Counted from the first letter of the stretch, positions 37,101 through 49,676 are shown. The stretch is DNA of 64,000 nt from Corbicula japonica (GCA_038501625.1 JAZAYU010001096.1:1-64000), one strand, 5' to 3'. Made by a program: numbers and translations. The notes: generated from the letters alone by a model not told the origin.

Positions 37101-40100
37101 TGACTTTACAAAGCTATTCTGGTTGATAATAAGAATAAAATTATCAAAATATGGAGCGGATTACTAAATTCAATTTAGCGTTTGAACGAATAAAGGTCCC
37201 GAAATTCGCTATACCGATGATGAAGGACGTGAAGCAGAAATGTCAGAGAAATAATGTTATGTAATAATTGCAACTTAACACAGAGAAGCAAACTACAGTA
37301 AATTATACATCGTTCATATTCGAAGATCATTACGCATCTATTGCTTTAAATTAAATTTTGCGATATATAACCAGTTTATAATAATTATTTGTTAATAAAA
37401 CATCACAAACAAACACTGAATCGCTTGTAAGTTATCATTCTGTTTTTCCCGACGTTGCACATCAAGCAAGTGCGATGGAAATTTATAAAAGCCACCTTAT
37501 TCTCACTCGGTTACTACTGTCCCACCATATATCCATTCAGAAAACTAGGATCCAGGCCGAAAACTGCCATGATTCTTGGCCACTTACAGTTTCTGTCACA
37601 GATCATGATCATCATTTTGATCGAATAATTGGTGCATACATGGCTGTTAGAAATTTTAGGAGGGCATGTAAATTAACATGCACAGATTGCTGGTAAACAT
37701 TTCAGTAGAGCATGTAAATTATTTTAAGTAGGGATGTGATACACTTTTACTTACAATGCAAACGTAAATACAGTCTCAAATGGAAAATATATCTGAAATA
37801 AAATCAGGTCGAAAATAAGTATTGATGTTTAACACCGTAACCCAGTTCTAGCCATTTGCACTGTTTGCGTTCCCTTAATTTGATTTCAAATAATGACTTA
37901 CGATACAGCAGGGGCAGACAAGCATGAACAGCAGCCATATGATCAGGCTTCCGAGTGTACCGCCTACAGCTAGAGCACAGCCGTCCTCGTTTTCTTCCTT
38001 ACTATAATAACACAAAACAGCAATAAATAACAAAAACATGATACCTTAGTTACGAATACAATGACTTAACTCCGTGGGATATGGCTGTTATCCATGCGCA
38101 AAAAATATAGATCAAAATCAGCCGGCACATCCGTGCCGTCTGCTGAGGATCTAAACTTTTTTCTTTTATTAATTAGCTTATTTCTGACAAAAAAGCGAAC
38201 AGCGTAAATGAAGATCAGTCGGCTTGGCTGATCTGGATTTTTATTGTTCGCACATTTGTCTCGATAAAACCCGTATATATGAAGTAAAGGGGTAGGATGC
38301 TTTTGTCAAACAAAGTTTTTAGAGGATTGATCCTTCTAGATATAGCACGAAGGGCTGTTTAAAAATAATCGTAACAATTGTTGCTTGAACACATACTATT
38401 TTTCAAAATGAAATTTCATAACTTCCTCTTGTTGTTTTATAGGCGCATCTTAGACCGTAGATAAAAATCCGTACTACTAAAATGTAACATTAAACGACGA
38501 AAAACGTTGTTTATTAAATAAAAGTAGTTAAACTGTCCTAGTTTTAATACGATAAGTCTATATAAGCAGAGCACGAAAAAAAAGAAAACAAAAATAACAA
38601 CAAAGAGGAGAAACAAGTTTAATTTTGTTAATAACAATCTAAATTTTAAATTATGTATACGTTATACAATTATTCTTATTAGGTAGAGCTTCGTAAGGTC
38701 CAGCAATGTTTAAGCAGAAGATATAATTATAATAATTAAATACTTTATTTTAAAATCTTTAATGTTAATTTTAAAATATNNNNNNNNNNNNNNNNNNNNN
38801 NNNNNNNNNNNNNNNNNNNNNNNNNNNNNNNNNNNNNNNNNNNNNNNNNNNNNNNNNNNNNNNNNNNNNNNNNNNNNNNNNNNNNNNNNNNNNNNNNNNN
38901 NNNNNNNNNNNNNNNNNNNNNNNNNNNNNNNNNNNNNNNNNNNNNNNNNNNNNNNNNNNNNNNNNNNNNNNNNNNNNNNNNNNNNNNNNNNNNNNNNNNN
39001 NNNNNNNNNNNNNNNNNNNNNNNNNNNNNNNNNNNNNNNNNNNNNNNNNNNNNNNNNNNNNNNNNNNNNNNNNNNNNNNNNNNNNNNNNNNNNNNNNNNN
39101 NNNNNNNNNNNNNNNNNNNNNNNNNNNNNNNNNNNNNNNNNNNNNNNNNNNNNNNNNNNNNNNNNNNNNNNNNNNNNNNNNNNNNNNNNNNNNNNNNNNN
39201 NNNNNNNNNNNNNNNNNNNNNNNNNNNNNNNNNNNNNNNNNNNNNNNNNNNNNNNNNNNNNNNNNNNNNNNNNNNNNNNCAGTGTTTTCAAGCACTGAAG
39301 GACACCAGTGTTCACTGCTAAAAAGCAGTGAGTGAGTGTTTAGCACTGATGGACACCCGTTATGTACCGTCTATCACGATATCATATGCGGCTACCCGGT
39401 CATGACACATCATTACTAGTCACCTTGTTAATTTCGTTGAACAAATATAGTACTGCTTGAGGGTGGGATTCTGCAAATAAATAATAAAATCGTGGTCTGG
39501 AAACGTTTATACAAGTGTTTACTAGAATCGTTTGAAAAGTAGATCTGTGCATATTCGGAAATCTCGTTATTTACTTAGTAAACTTTTAATAGCGGTCAGG
39601 TTAAGGCGGTACTCGGGATTATACTGTTTTAGAATTGTAAGACAAATGTTTAGTGCAGTATATATAAAGGCTGATAAATAGATCACAGAGACTGGGGTCT
39701 CCGTGGCGGTTTTGTCGATCAACAGCCTGACGTCACGACTGTAGATTCAATGAATCCTTCATGCCAAAAATAATAAAGGGGAGAAACTGCGGATTTTCCT
39801 TGGGAAGAAAAAGAATTGACACACAACTAACAATGCACTCTACGAATCTGCCAGCAGTAATACCGCCACGACGTTACGACAACCGGCTGTCGACGTGTAA
39901 TGTTGAAAGACATCCGGAAATTTGCTCTTAGTGCAGGAAACGAATGAATAAATGCAAAGACCAAACATTTTAAGAAAACGATTTAATAAACGCAGAGACT
40001 TCCATCTTGGGGAAATTAATCGACATATTGACAAGTTGGACTTATTGATCATTTCTCTTTCCACTTTTTGCTGAGAAAATATGATTGAGAGTTTAATTGA

Positions 40101-43100
40101 TCGCATTTTGCTGTCAAAGATCACCAGACAAAGTAATCATGATTGTTTCCCTTAATTGTGCTGTTACTTAGCGAGGCACCACATCTTTCTATTAGCCCAA
40201 GATATAGACAGATCAGTTTCACGTGCATCGGTTTTACTACATGTAACAGCTTTGGGAGTGTACAAGCCCGTATTTTTTATACAGGGGTAGCAAAACATGA
40301 ACAGTACAGGCTTACAAATAAACAACAGCACACTATCGCTGTAACTGTGTGTTCATACTATACAAAGAATGAAGTGGTGAGATAAACATTGGCATAAATA
40401 AGCAATAATAGAATTATTAAACTTAAAAGCTGTAAAGTATTTAGAATGCAACTGTCTCGAGAAATATCAACTCTTTGAACATGCATATGAAAGTTTGAGA
40501 ACGGTTAAAACATAATATGCTTCAGAAACCTGAATTTGTGCTTAACAGACAAGGCGATCACAATCGACCACTCTTGGTACCTGGCGCTCATGGAACTAAG
40601 TTCGCAAGACTTTCCTTTGTTCGAAACATGTTCGCATAGTCGTTTTGTTAACGCGATGTTAAGAATGTTGAGCTGCCGCCTCAACGGACACCGCTTACCT
40701 TTCTCGCTTGCTCCTGACTCAGCAGTTGACCCATTCTCTCTTTGCCTTTTTTGGACATCGCCATTAGCGAAGCCAAGTCCCTGACCCTTGTTGACCAATG
40801 CTGTACTCGGTGGATCATACCTGCCCTTCTGAATGTTTATTTCTCGCGTTTTGGGGGGTCGAATCTTCTCTGAATACTGAACGCATTTCTTCCTGATCTT
40901 TTCAAGCGTGACAGCTATCTCGATTTTGGTCTGAAACAACATAGGGGTTCCTGATAAAATGATACCTACAGCCATTGTAGTTTTTAAAATTTATTACTAT
41001 TTTATTATCTTTTTACTTCTAGCTACACTTTTAGGTAAAAACATTTTTATTGTTCTTTTATGTAAATAAAAGTACTCTTTAAACTTTTTACGGATGACAG
41101 GTCGCGTATCAAATCGAAAATATTTAAGTTTTTTAAATATCAAATTGTATAACTTAAACTGTAGAAAATCCGTAAACAAAGTAAATGTGATGTAATATTA
41201 TTTCACAGTCAAAATACAAGTGGATATACTTAATGCCGAAACTAACGCAGTTTAATTCACTCACAAAATTTTAAATCCTAAATTTCGGCGAAATTAGTTC
41301 GGTCATTTATAGGCATTCTCTGGTACTACAATTAATAATAACCACTTCTCTGAGACGGTGAAATATTTCATCATGAACTGTGAATATGCCGCTTTAACTT
41401 GCTATTCAGTGACACTGTACATCACTCTTGTCGAATAATTCTAAAGTGTGAGGAGCCAGGAGGGCCGCAAGGCAGGTAAAAACGGCGTCATAGCAATAAA
41501 TGACGCCAAAATTTGCACGCGAGAGAACTGGAGTCGTTTATTTTTGATACTACGCGGAAGTTATTGAGTATATAAACATGACAAAAAGATGCGGAGTGAA
41601 CAACTTTGCTTTAAATACTAATATAGAAAGTAATAAACCACACAATATTTTTCATGACAAAGCAAACTGAAGACAATTTGATAAAAATAAGAAATTACTT
41701 CAATCAAAGTGGAGTTAAAGAATGTATTTTAGCTTACTTAACAAAAATTGCAAACTAAAGTAAATTATACATCGTTCATATTCGAAGATCTTTACGTTTT
41801 AAATTAAATTTTGCGATATATAACCAGTTTATAATAATTATTTGTTAATAAAACATCACAAACAAACACTAAATCGCTTGTAAGTTATCATTCTGTTTTT
41901 CCCGACGTTGCACATCAAGCGTGATGGAAATTTACAAAAGCCACCGTATTCTCACTCGGTTACTACTGTCCCACCATTTATCCCTTCAGAAAACTAGGAT
42001 CCAGGCCGAAAACTGCCATGATTCTGGGCCACTTACAGTTTCTGTCACAGATCATGATCATCATTTTGATCGAATTATTGGTGCATACATGGCTGTTAGA
42101 AATTTTAGGAGGGCATGTAAATTAACATGCACAGATTCAGTAGAGCATGTAAATTATTTTAAGTAGGGATGTGATACACTTTTACTTACAATGCAAACGT
42201 AAATACAGTCTCAAATGGAAAATATATCTTAAATAAAATCAGGTCGAAAATAAGTATTGATGTTAAACACCGTAACCCAGTTCTAGCCATTTGCACTGTT
42301 TGCGTTCCCTTAATTTGATTTCATTTAATGACTTACTATACAGCAGGGGCAGACAAGCATGAACAGCAGCCATATGATCAGGCTTCCGAGTGTACCGCCT
42401 ACAGCTAGAGCACAGCCGTCCTCGTTTTCTTCCGTACTATAATAACACAAAACAGCAATAAATAATAAAAACATGATACCTTAGTTACGAATACAATGAC
42501 TCAACTCCGTGGGATATGGCTGTTATCCATGCGCAAAAAAATATAGATCAAAATCAGCCGGCACATCCGTGCCGTCTGCTGAGGATCTAAACTATTTTCT
42601 TTTATTAATTAGCTCATTTCTGACAAAAAAGCGAACAGCGTAGATGAAGATCAGTCGGCTTGGCTGATCTGGATTTTTATTGTTCGCACATTTGTCTCGA
42701 TAAAACCCGTATATATGAAGTAAAGGGGTAGGATGCTTTTGTCAAACAAAGTTTTTAGAGGATTGATCCTTCTAGATATAGCACGAAAGGCTGTTTAAAA
42801 ATAATCGTAACAATTGTTGCTTGAACACATACTATTTTTCAAAATGAAATTTCATAACTTTCTCTTGTTGTTTTATAGGCGCATCTTAGACCGTAGATAA
42901 AAATCCGTACTATTAAAATGTAACATTAAACGACGAAAAACGTTGTTTATGAAATAAAAGTAGTTAAACTGTCGTAGTTTTAATACGATAAGTCTATATA
43001 AGCAGAGCACGAAAAAAAGGAAAACAAAAATAACAGCAAATAAATTAGAGGAGAAACAAGTTTAATTTTGTTAAGAAACAATCTAAATATTAAATTATGT

Positions 43101-46100
43101 ATACGTTATACAATTATTCTTATTAGGTAGAGCTTCGTAAGGTCCAGCAATGTTTAAGCAGAAGATATAATTATAATAATTAAAGACTTTATTTTAAAAT
43201 CTTTAATGTTAATTTTAAAATATCTGACATTTTATATAAATTTGCTTCTTCACTTGTGAATCATTTTACTCGCATTTTGATTACGCACACCTATTCGTTG
43301 TTATAATTCTGAATTTTGAAAGAAAATAAAAACTCTCGAGTTCACCATAGAAGATGGCTTTTGTCTCATAAATATAGTGTCGATCCAGACCAGCATGCAC
43401 ATCCGTGTCGTCTGATCAGGATCTTTATTGTTCGCTTTAAAATTCATTAGGTCATTTCGGACCAAGCATCGAACAGTGTAGATCCAGATCAGACGGTACG
43501 AATCTACACAGGTCGCCCATGTGATAAAATGCGTCTCCATGGATTAAAGTTTATAATCGACGAAAGAGCCGAGTGTCAGCGTTAACTTGTAGTTGTCATC
43601 CTATTAAATAAACAAATTATCCCATGTATATAAAGTATCTTTTGGTATCGTGTTCATACGATTCGTGATATTTCAGCTATTCGATGGCAAAAGGTAAATA
43701 CTTTAACTATCAAGTTACAAAAGGTTTGCATGGATCTTTTCAACTGTTTTATTATTTGACGTTCTTCCAATAAATCGTTACGATTGAAATTGAACTTCTT
43801 TTTTGTAGGACTAGAAATCGACCTATATGAACGGAGATTTCCAATATGAATGAACAGAAAAAATAATATCCAAGCCTTAGTTACCAAGTGTATATCTTTA
43901 TTTTGAATTCCAATAAAAACCTCATGTTATGATTTAGGAGTTCATTTTATTTTACAATACTCAAAACTCAATAGAAACTCAGCTGCTTTGGTTTATTTTT
44001 AATATAAAAATAATTTCCAACTGACATAAATGTTATAGAAACATGTCACTTGTTTAACCAGATTCCACTCTTTCCTAGGATCAATGCATGAGTGCTAGTT
44101 ATAGGTTGCCAGGCATTAGTAAGAGGTTTCGGTTTGTTTTCATTGAATACACACTTTTAAAAAAAGAACACCGAAAGCAATAAATTACCTGAACGAGCAT
44201 TTCCATACAACAACGGCTCCTCCGACGAGTAGATCTAGAACAAGTACCAGGATGTACGCCAACAACAGACAGCCTGGCATTCTTTTCCGTTCTCGTACTA
44301 CCTGAAATAAAGTTCAATCATAATGATACAAATGATTCTTTATGCGATATGCCGCTACAGCCATAGGTTCAAGCCCAAAGATTGCAGGCGTTTCTAGGCT
44401 ATTAACTGTGTTGTCCTTGTTACCAAGTAACGCTCAGAACTTCATAGTGCCGAGTATTTCAGACATTTCTTTGATTGCCTAACTTGCTAAGCATTAAGCA
44501 TAAAATGAAAACAAATGCTCGTGCACTGTGCGCCCTGTTTCACCCGGTATGGTTCAAAGTTTAATTTCTTAGTTTCTGTCACAGTCTATAAAACACCGAA
44601 ACATTTTTACACTGTTTATAATATTCCACAGTACTAAGAGTTTTACCTTCAGGGAGAATAATGCACACAGGCAAGCGATTCCCCCGCATTCGTACATGAG
44701 CACATCCTCGTCTAAAATATCCAGCTTTTAGTCAAACGTAAAATCCTAACATTTAAAATAATTCCCGTGCCCCTGATTAAGAAATCCGATCGGCAAATGA
44801 ACCACGTAGTCAATGTAGAGAGAATCGATGAACCCTTTTAAAAGAGTTAATAATTCAGATGATTTTTCGACGATAATATATTTTACCTTGGTGTCAATAT
44901 ATACATGCTTCATGCATGGGTACGTATAAGCTTACCAAATAAAGATGCATTGAAGTTATAATATGGAACTTTAGAGGTTACGCTGAAATAGGTTTCAATA
45001 AAAATGGAGACCATTGAAACAAGCGCGTTTAAGCAAGAAATATCTGTAGAAATAAACGGCGCTGATTAGTTTTTTTTTCAGGAATATGAATTAAGTGAAT
45101 AAAACGAATAAAGTGAAGATAAAGTTTGCTGATCCAACGATGATGAACATTATTGTTAAAGATATGTTTTACCTTAGAGGATCGAATTCGGGACCTATCC
45201 ACTTGATAAACAACAAACTTTTTACAATGCATTCTCACTATGAAATAGATGAAAGGAACTTTGAAAGCCATCGGACACGACAAATATGAAAATATTGCTG
45301 ACTCGGTTTGTTTGAACCTGTTCATGGGCAGTAATGGAAATGCATATTACTGCCCACACCGCCTAGCCCCGGGTTAAGGCAACTCAATATTTACACAAAT
45401 AAAAAGTAAAATTTTGATCCATCGCCAGAAAAGGTGTGCATGTGGAAATCATTTTGAATATTCTATAGATTGTCTACTTCTTTTGCCGAAACAAAATAAA
45501 TCACGCTTTAAAATTTAATTTGGTAGAATGTTCCCTTTGAAGCAAAACCATAATTCTGAGGCACGAACATTCCCTATGGAACAAAGCAGTAGGAAATATC
45601 CTTGTGACGGACCACCGATATACAGTTAACCCCATTAGACCTGATAATTTACTTTGAAACACACAGTAACAATTACCATATTAATGAGGCTTGAATATTC
45701 CTAACGGAATTCAACTATGAACATGTCAATAATAATTTAGAAAAACACATATTTTTTTAATTGAACATTACTTGACAAGTGTTCTGATCGTCGTCTTGAT
45801 GGGGAGAACATTTGACTAAAGTTTCATGAAATTCCTTCTAGGTGTTGAAAAGTTTTTGACCGGACACGAAATGTGCGCGCACGGAAGGACGGACGGACAG
45901 ACGGACGGACGAAGACCGTTCCTATATCCCCCAGCCGCTATGCGGCGGGGGATAAAACATAAACTTCAGTTGCTTAGATCAATACAGTCTTCAGAATCGC
46001 TTCCATCTCTGGTGGAAGGTGTTTGAGCTGTTAGTCAATTAGCGGTCTCGCTATTTAACCCTTTACTCCATAGATACGCCTTTTATCGCACGGGTCCAGT

Positions 46101-47915
46101 GAAGATCCAGATCAACCGGCACATTCATGCCGTCTGATCTGGATCTACACTGGTCGCTTCTTGGTCAGAAATAAACTAGTGAATCTAAAAGCAAATATTG
46201 TAGTTCCAGATCAACATGACTTTTTTTAAATATTGTTTAGGTGCATTCGTAAGTAAAACTTAATTGAAATGAGTTGAAAGCGAACTTGCCGTACTAAATT
46301 AATAGTGGAGTTCGCTTATGATTATTTCTTTTGTTAATACTTAAATTTTAAGTATGAATTTATGAAACAACTTTTATTACAATAAAGTATCTTACCTTCC
46401 TGAAAAGTCCAAGCACAGGTTTACAATGTTAGTAGGAACATAATGATTGTTTTACGTATTTTCGAATTAAACAATCTGGTTTCGTAAGATCTGGAAACTA
46501 GAAATGACCGGAAATATTCAAAAGATAGCATTAGAAGGCCAAATCAATACCATGAAACGATTAGCAGTCATTGACCTATTAGTTTAAGACTGCCGGACAG
46601 CAGAATGACCATTCGGTCAAGTTAAATGGTCGAGTGCATGATTAGAAAGAAAAACATAATAAATATCGAATTATTCGTTTACTTGTACGAATCGGAAGTA
46701 AAATTTAACGAAAACTACCAGGTCTAATGCATGCCGCAAAAAAACGTAGAGATTGTACGTTTACTTATTGCATAAAACAGCGAAATACTGATTGTTTAAA
46801 CCGTAAGTATCAATTAAATCCTTTAAACAATGGGATATGGCTATAACGTATTTGCAAAAAAAGATCCAGAACAAACGGCACATCCGTACCGTCCGATCAT
46901 GATGTACCCATATCGCTTTTTGATTCATTAGGTTATTTTTTCCCTAGAAGAGGCGGACAGTGTAGATCCTAATCAGACGGCACGGATCAGTCGGTGGATC
47001 TAGATCTGCACTGTTCGCACATGCCTTAAATCCCGTTTATATGAAGAACAGGGTTAAATGCCAGGACAGTGACAATGTTTGAGAGAATAATGCGTGTTTG
47101 ACAGTTCACAGTGTTTGGTCAATGACCCTTCTCGCGACCACTTTACGACGGTGCTAATAAACGATCGGTTCTCAAAACTATAAACAGGTTATCGATGAAA
47201 TATCAGTCACCGAACACATACATTTACTGCACATATCAATATGCTGTATTTTGAAGGGCTGTGGCAGTTAAGAGGTTTTCGGATCTGATATTGGTTCCGT
47301 TTAGGTTACTGGTATATGCATGACATGGATATTGTCGGTTGCAGAGGCAAAAGAAACACTGAATGTTAATGGCTACTGTTAGATCTACATGTACACTCCA
47401 TGCAAAAGTAACAAAATCTGGTAATGCCAAACTGTCTTTACATTGTGGTTGCAGTTATCATCAATCGGTCAATCGACGAATCACTCAGTCGTGACAATCA
47501 TAAAATTTAATGTCTTGACTTTTGAAATAAGGCGTTTTCAATACAAAGATCGTCTTTTTGATCCGATAAAATGTAATAGGTCTTACCCACTTATAATGGT
47601 TCCTTTTGATAGAATACCTCATTCTTTTCACGTTTTCAACTTGAGACTCGCATTATGGATTTCAGTCAAAGGGTAGTGAGCCCGAAGATGTCTCGTATCA
47701 GGCAATAATCGTTCGATAAAGTCATTCGATCTGAATAAAATTAATACCGATCAGAGAACATATCCAAACCCGATAAATTCATTTATGTATTTTAAACTTT
47801 GTGCGAATCGCATTTTCAAAGTGTTGATTTATAAACTTAATATAGAATACTTTTTATAAGCCTGCTTCTCTAAAATGACCCGTTTGATATTTTTTCTGTA
47901 GTACTTACAAGTCAT
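34158..47915 (-). CDS. Unrecognised membrane protein, 212 residues, six-exon model
   Basis: Phase-consistent minus-strand exons: 47915-47909 (ATG plus four bases, donor GTAAGT), 44711-44647, 44301-44189, exon 4 (42436-42337 or 38001-37902), exon 5 (40930-40699 or 36225-35994) and 34279-34158 (stop TGA). The only in-frame ATG in the first exon is at 47915; an in-frame stop lies upstream. The protein has a short hydrophobic Cys-rich stretch at residues 11-24, clear membrane segments at 36-57 (LLLAYILVLVLDLLVGG) and about 70-90 (LGSLIIWLLFMLVC), then CPCC, a likely palmitoylation site. A basic tail of about 117 residues follows and ends VTVTKY. An N-glycosylation-type NSS is in the tail. With two or three passes it does not fit tetraspanin, claudin or MARVEL signatures that I can see. 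Family and function are unknown. Confidence 0.72.
35994..36225 (-). CDS. Membrane-protein exon 5, copy A
   Basis: Same length and splice sites as copy B. This copy is adjacent to the single last exon (34279-34158), with which it splices in phase. The open frame beyond the donor is intronic. Confidence 0.75.
37902..38001 (-). CDS. Membrane-protein exon 4, copy A
   Basis: Same length and splice sites as copy B, with Lys instead of Thr at the second residue. It lies in the duplicated segment left of the assembly gap. Its frame and splice sites are intact, so it is not a decayed pseudo-exon. Confidence 0.75.
38072..38294. repeat. Palindromic MITE family, copy 9
   Basis: Full-length copy from ccgtgggatatggctgttat to ccgtatatatgaagtaaagg, inside duplicated segment A. 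Confidence 0.75.
38780..39279. other. Assembly gap of exactly 500 N
   Basis: This is a round-number gap, most likely a scaffold join of unknown true size. Both flanks are ends of the duplicated segments. Confidence 0.99.
40699..40930 (-). CDS. Membrane-protein exon 5, copy B
   Basis: The exon has 232 bases, acceptor TTGTTTCAG and donor AAAG|GTAAGC. It encodes the start of the cytoplasmic tail (TKIEIAVTLEKIRKK, then EKIRPPKTREINIQKG). It has Gly where copy A has Val (GFANGDV against GFANVDV). It starts in phase 0 and ends with one extra base. Confidence 0.75.
42337..42436 (-). CDS. Membrane-protein exon 4, copy B
   Basis: The exon has 100 bases, acceptor TTATTATAG and donor ATA|GTAAGT. It encodes S-TEENEDGCALAVGG, the second strong membrane helix and CPCCI. 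It differs from copy A by Thr for Lys at the second residue and a silent last codon. Confidence 0.75.
42511..42732. repeat. Palindromic MITE family, copy 10
   Basis: This is the counterpart of copy 9 within duplicated segment B, with a few differences, so it is not an independent insertion. Confidence 0.75.
43366..43548. repeat. Palindromic MITE family, copy 11
   Basis: Landmarks are gtcgatccagaccagcatgc, gatcaggatctttattgttc and gtagatccagatcagacggt. It is truncated at the left. Confidence 0.7.
44189..44711 (-). CDS. Membrane-protein gene exons 2 and 3
   Basis: Exon 2 (44711-44647, acceptor ATTTTAG, donor AAG|GTAAAA) gives EDVLMYECGGIACLCALF and three more residues. Exon 3 (44301-44189, acceptor TTTATTTCAG, donor CAG|GTAATT) gives VVRERKRMPGC followed by the first strong membrane helix. 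The RERKR stretch next to the helix predicts that this end is cytoplasmic. Both exons are single-copy in the window. Confidence 0.7.
45270..45450. repeat. Dispersed repeat, copy 2 (first at 11.3 kb)
   Basis: See the copy at 11325-11510; the same ordered landmarks occur here (acgacaaat, cggtttgtttg, cctgttcatg, gcagtaatg, ctgcccac, atatttacacaaa, gatccatc). Confidence 0.5.
45780..45960. repeat. GACG-rich end of a tatccccc...gggggata element
   Basis: A (GGAC)n-type run (about 45881-45911) is followed by a hairpin, tatcccccagccgc...gcggcgggggata. It resembles the end of the 22.9 kb element (hairpin of C/G runs). No second end was found nearby. Confidence 0.55.
46059..46215. repeat. Palindromic MITE family, copy 12 (left part)
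   Basis: Good left TIR (ccctttactccatagatacg), first internal palindrome and spacer; truncated within the second pair. Confidence 0.75.
46818..47058. repeat. Palindromic MITE family, copy 13
   Basis: Landmarks are acggcacatccgtaccgtcc, gcggacagtgtagatcctaa, ggatctagatctgcactg and a diverged right end (gtttatatgaagaacagggt). Confidence 0.7.
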
Positions 47916-48779
47916 TGTGCTAACACTGGCGCCACTCTGTACTACAGTTTTAGATCTGCAGAGTTTCAGCTGGATTAGTGCGACTTTGATCAGCTCATTT
48001 CGCTGGAGAACTCCAAAAAGCTGGACCGGACCGGCGCGGCCTACAACGCAATACACAAATAATCATCGGTGACCTTTCACTTAGTGGTAGTACATGAAAT
48101 TTCGGAGCACGGAACCCTAGAAATTTAAACCATCGTGAACATGATTGTATTATCAGAAAACATGTCTAGTAAGTATATAAACTGCAATCTCCACACTTTA
48201 TTCTCTTTCAGAAGTATAGAAATCTGTACCACCAGCGTCACTATTAAGAATGACAAATGTGGCAAGTCTTATATTGAATTAGTAAGGAGTTGCAAAACCA
48301 TTTCGTTGATTCAAGACATGGTGTTTTCCGAGGAGATGTGACACCACAGCGGTAGCTTATACACAATAAGGGAGCTGTCTTTAGCTGCCTACACATGGCG
48401 GACGTGCACATTTTTTTTTTGCTGCAGGTATATTCTAGCAAAAACATGCAAGTAATTCAATGTATATTAGAAAAAAATAAATTTGGCAAAATATTGTGAA
48501 AATGTATTGAAATTTCACCTCCTATGTTTATGTCAGCGACAGTGTAGAAGTCGTTACAAACAATTTAAGTAGCAGTTGCATAGACAGCATGATGATCAAT
48601 GATTATGACTATGAGGTAGAAGTGAAAAAGACATGGACACAATTAACTTATATTCACATTGCTTATCATCGTCTTTCTTTTTTCGATCAGTCGGTTTTTT
48701 CTTGCAACTCTACAAACTTGTAATATACATGTACTGGCAAAATATTTAGCAAGTGTGTAGTTAAAATTTGTATTAAAAT

Positions 48780-49239
48780 TAGGGATGACAACGAGTAATC
48801 AAGTAACCGAGTACTCGATCGATCGTCCGAGTACTTAATCTATTACTTGAATTCTCAGATAAAAATAGATTATCAGATAAAAATTAAATCTATTTTTGTT
48901 CAAGATTCGTTCGATACTAGATGTTAAAGAATGGGAAAAGTGCCGATAGGGCAAAATTTACGACACATTTTGTCACCACAGTGGACACTTTTAATGATTT
49001 CTTTCAGAAATAAAATAAATAAAAAACACAAATAAAAATAAAACATTTTTTTTCATTTAACTTTTACATAAATGAGCTATGTGGTACATAAATACAGAGT
49101 AACTTCAAGATGAAAGAACATTACCAGAAACTCAACATGCATTTGATATCTTTCAATATCGGTTATAATCTTTCGAGTACTGGATCGGAAGATTATCCGA
49201 GTACTCGAGTACAAATTTTACTACTCCTTGCCATCTCTA
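48780..49239. mobile_element. hAT-type MITE with 8-base target duplication
   Basis: The 460-base element starts TAGGGATGACAACGAGTA and ends as the inverse complement of TAGAGATGGCAAGGAGTA. It is flanked by a perfect direct repeat attaaaat (48772-48779 and 49240-49247). Subterminal copies of cgagtactcg lie near both ends. An 8-base duplication with TA-G-AT-type ends is the hAT signature. There is no coding capacity. Confidence 0.9.
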
Positions 49240-49612
49240 ATTAAAATTCAATCACCTATCTTTCTACATCACACATCAAAATAAACACTCAGCTACTAGT
49301 AGCAATGTGCGCGTTCAAACCCTGTAAGTACTTTTAAAAGTATAATCTAAAACAGATGTGGCAGCCGATCTTCTTGTTTCCCCAAGAAATAAATTTGAGT
49401 TTTAAAATTGCAAGGGCACAACATTAATAAAAAGTTGTCATTGGTGCTGCTTGATGCTGCTATTTCAATTTGCAGGAAAACATGATGTGGAAACTGTGTG
49501 ACCACACAAAACTGGATGCCATGGTTCCTTACTACTGTAAACAAACCTTGAGATTTCCAACCCTGAATATTTAGTATAGTATTTAAAAAAACCCAGAAAA
49601 CCTTTGTACATA

Positions 49613-49618
49613 TTTATT
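49613..49618 (-). terminator. GPATCH4 poly(A) signal
   Basis: AATAAA on the minus strand lies about 60 bases beyond the GPATCH4 stop codon, which is a suitable distance for cleavage. Confidence 0.6.
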
Positions 49619-49676
49619 TCATTATTCAGTAACAATTTAAAACAAATATATTTTAAGCTATCTCATAAAATTGTTT

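Larger units (their letters stand above)
34576..38779. repeat. 4.2 kb duplicated segment, copy A
   Basis: This segment is near-identical to 39280-43223, with scattered substitutions and small indels. It has about 240 bases (roughly 37052-37291) absent from copy B. Its right end is exactly the start of the assembly gap. It carries exons 4A and 5A and one palindromic MITE. Confidence 0.95.
39280..43223. repeat. 3.9 kb duplicated segment, copy B
   Basis: Partner of copy A. It begins at the first base after the gap and ends at the base corresponding to the last base before the gap (taattttaaaatat), after which unique sequence continues. It carries exons 4B and 5B. Confidence 0.95.

Noticed and set aside
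38710..39346. Open frames of about 180-200 codons across the gap
   Set aside because: They consist almost entirely of unknown bases.
43654..43887. Minus-strand frame with a hydrophobic start near the membrane-protein exons
   Set aside because: It has no splice sites that fit the phase of exons 3 and 4, and the direct join of 3 to 4 is already in frame.
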